Positions 63,210-64,000 of a stretch of 64,000 nt of DNA are shown piece after piece. This DNA is from JBMNMS01 sp050953445 (GTDB lineage: Bacteria; Bacillota; Clostridia; Peptostreptococcales; Anaerovoracaceae), in assembly GCA_050953445.1 (NCBI GenBank), contig JBMNMS010000001.1, forward strand, positions 434,001 through 498,000. The letters run 5' to 3'. A model generated the notes under the pieces. It was not told the DNA's origin, made no database searches, and was given only the letters and a program-made list of their open reading frames with translations. The position numbers and the translations under genes were made by a program. How positions within the stretch are numbered: position 1 is the stretch's first letter; the number at the start of each line of letters is the position of its first letter.

Positions 63210-64000
63210 CTATATATAATTCATGGGGTTTTGCACCTTACCGTTAATCCTCACTTCAAAATGAAGATGATATCCTGTTGCTCTTCCCGTCTTACCTACC
63301 GTGGCTATCTTCTGACCTTTGCTTACCGTCTGCCCCACACTTACATTCATGCTGTCGCAATGGGCATAATAGGTTTCAAGGCCTCCTCCATGAGATATTT
63401 TGATCAGATTTCCATAGGAACCCTGATATCCAGCGAAAACTACCGTTCCAGAATCCACTGCCATTATGGGGGTACCCTTAGGGTTTCTCAAATCCACACC
63501 CTGATGGCGACCGCTACCTCTGCTTGCCCCATATGGTGATGAAATTTCCAATCTTGCCAACGGTGAACAATACTTACCCGATCCCTTAACAGTTTTGGTT
63601 GATCCATAGAGCGCAGGGCTTGGAGCTTTACGAGTTCCCTTTAGAACCACTTGATTCTGTGGCTCTTTCAGCACAATAGTGTCCACTTCCTTCGAAGAAA
63701 CAATTTGACCATTCTCAATTAGTTGCTCCGTCACTATCTTGTTCTTTCCATTTGCACCAACTGTTTTTACCTTATTCTCATTCTTGAATAAGGAATCCGT
63801 TTCCTCATATACGATTGAATACTTCACTTCCCTTTCTGCAAATAAATGCTCTGTAACATAGGTTGTGAAAAACGGCTTCATTTCGTACACCCACAGTTTC
63901 GTTCCTACAAGAAGATTTTCATCTCTGATTCCCGGATTTGCAATCATCATTTCCTCTTGACTCATCCCGTACATTGAAGCCACATCCGAAAGTCTATCCC
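63210..64000 (-). CDS. LysM-G5-M23 cell-wall endopeptidase (5' part cut by the window)
   Basis: At least 263 codons, open to the right edge. The visible part has a LysM repeat (DRLSDVASMYGMSQEEMMIA), a G5 domain (about 90 aa, EETDSLFKNENKVKTVGANG) and a LytM/M23 zinc peptidase domain with HQGVDL (HxxxD), YAHCD and HLHFEV (HxH). All metal ligands are present, so it should be active on peptidoglycan peptide bridges. Its N-terminus (more LysM and a signal or membrane segment) is outside the window. Confidence 0.93.
   Translation of the reverse strand, partial: DRLSDVASMYGMSQEEMMIANPGIRDENLLVGTKLWVYEMKPFFTTYVTEHLFAEREVKYSIVYEETDSLFKNENKVKTVGANGKNKIVTEQLIENGQIVSSKEVDTIVLKEPQNQVVLKGTRKAPSPALYGSTKTVKGSGKYCSPLARLEISSPYGASRGSGRHQGVDLRNPKGTPIMAVDSGTVVFAGYQGSYGNLIKISHGGGLETYYAHCDSMNVSVGQTVSKGQKIATVGKTGRATGYHLHFEVRINGKVQNPMNYI

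Overview
The window looks like a chromosomal segment of an anaerobic, spore-forming Clostridia-type Firmicute. The evidence is: sporulation genes (spoIID, spmAB, spoVT, a SpoVB-like flippase, spoVG), AbrB, a pyrophosphate-type phosphofructokinase, an oxygen-sensitive glycyl radical enzyme (GRE), 2-hydroxyacyl-CoA dehydratase activase-like genes, strong AGGAGG ribosome binding sites that match the 16S 3' end, and gene order shared with the Bacillus/Clostridium core (tmk-holB-ricT-trmN6-abrB; purR-spoVG-glmU-prs-pth-mfd-spoVT-mazG-rqcP). The species cannot be named from this. No prophage or CRISPR array was seen; the only mobile DNA is a decayed IS605-type remnant.

Layout. 0-3.3 kb: pantothenate/CoA block (panC, panB, a PanG-type ketopantoate reductase, stand-alone coaB). 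3.4-6 kb: ArsR-type metal sensor and a Zn/Cd P-type ATPase with two SmtB/CzrA-type operators over its promoter. 6-16.1 kb: accessory catabolic region with an FAD oxidoreductase, an MFS carrier, a sigma-54 activator, and a GRE operon in which the GRE is made as two polypeptides (catalytic chain plus a separate 94-aa glycyl radical chain), followed by its radical SAM activase and a CoA-acylating aldehyde dehydrogenase. Both the MFS gene and the GRE operon have clear -24/-12 promoters. 16-27.5 kb: housekeeping and sporulation (uvrC, FNT channel, spoIID, murA, spmAB, abrB, trmN6-like, ricT, holB, tmk).

27.6-33 kb: a complete rRNA operon on the minus strand (16S, tRNA-Ala, 23S, 5S) with tandem promoters and a terminator. 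33-39.3 kb: PPi-PFK, a DUF421/DUF4363 pair, a THF-riboswitch-controlled folT, and a three-gene 2-hydroxyacyl-CoA dehydratase activase-like cluster. 39.3-44.6 kb: rqcP, hup, mazG, flippase, MTA/SAH deaminase, spoVT. 44.7-47.3 kb: a cobalamin riboswitch with terminator controlling one secreted S-layer-anchored protein whose domains match transcobalamin/intrinsic factor. 47.3-57.1 kb: prsA, mfd, pth, prs, a GlmU-like acetyltransferase without its uridylyltransferase half, spoVG, purR, murC. 57.1-64 kb: IS605 remnant, a large SLH-anchored propeller-like protein, a GNAT, cysS, cysE, and a truncated LysM-G5-M23 peptidase.

The two most notable items are the split GRE with its sigma-54 regulon, and the B12-riboswitch-controlled transcobalamin-like surface protein. 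I do not know of a characterised example of either, but I could not search. Start sites were chosen from Shine-Dalgarno spacing. Promoters and hairpins were found by eye.
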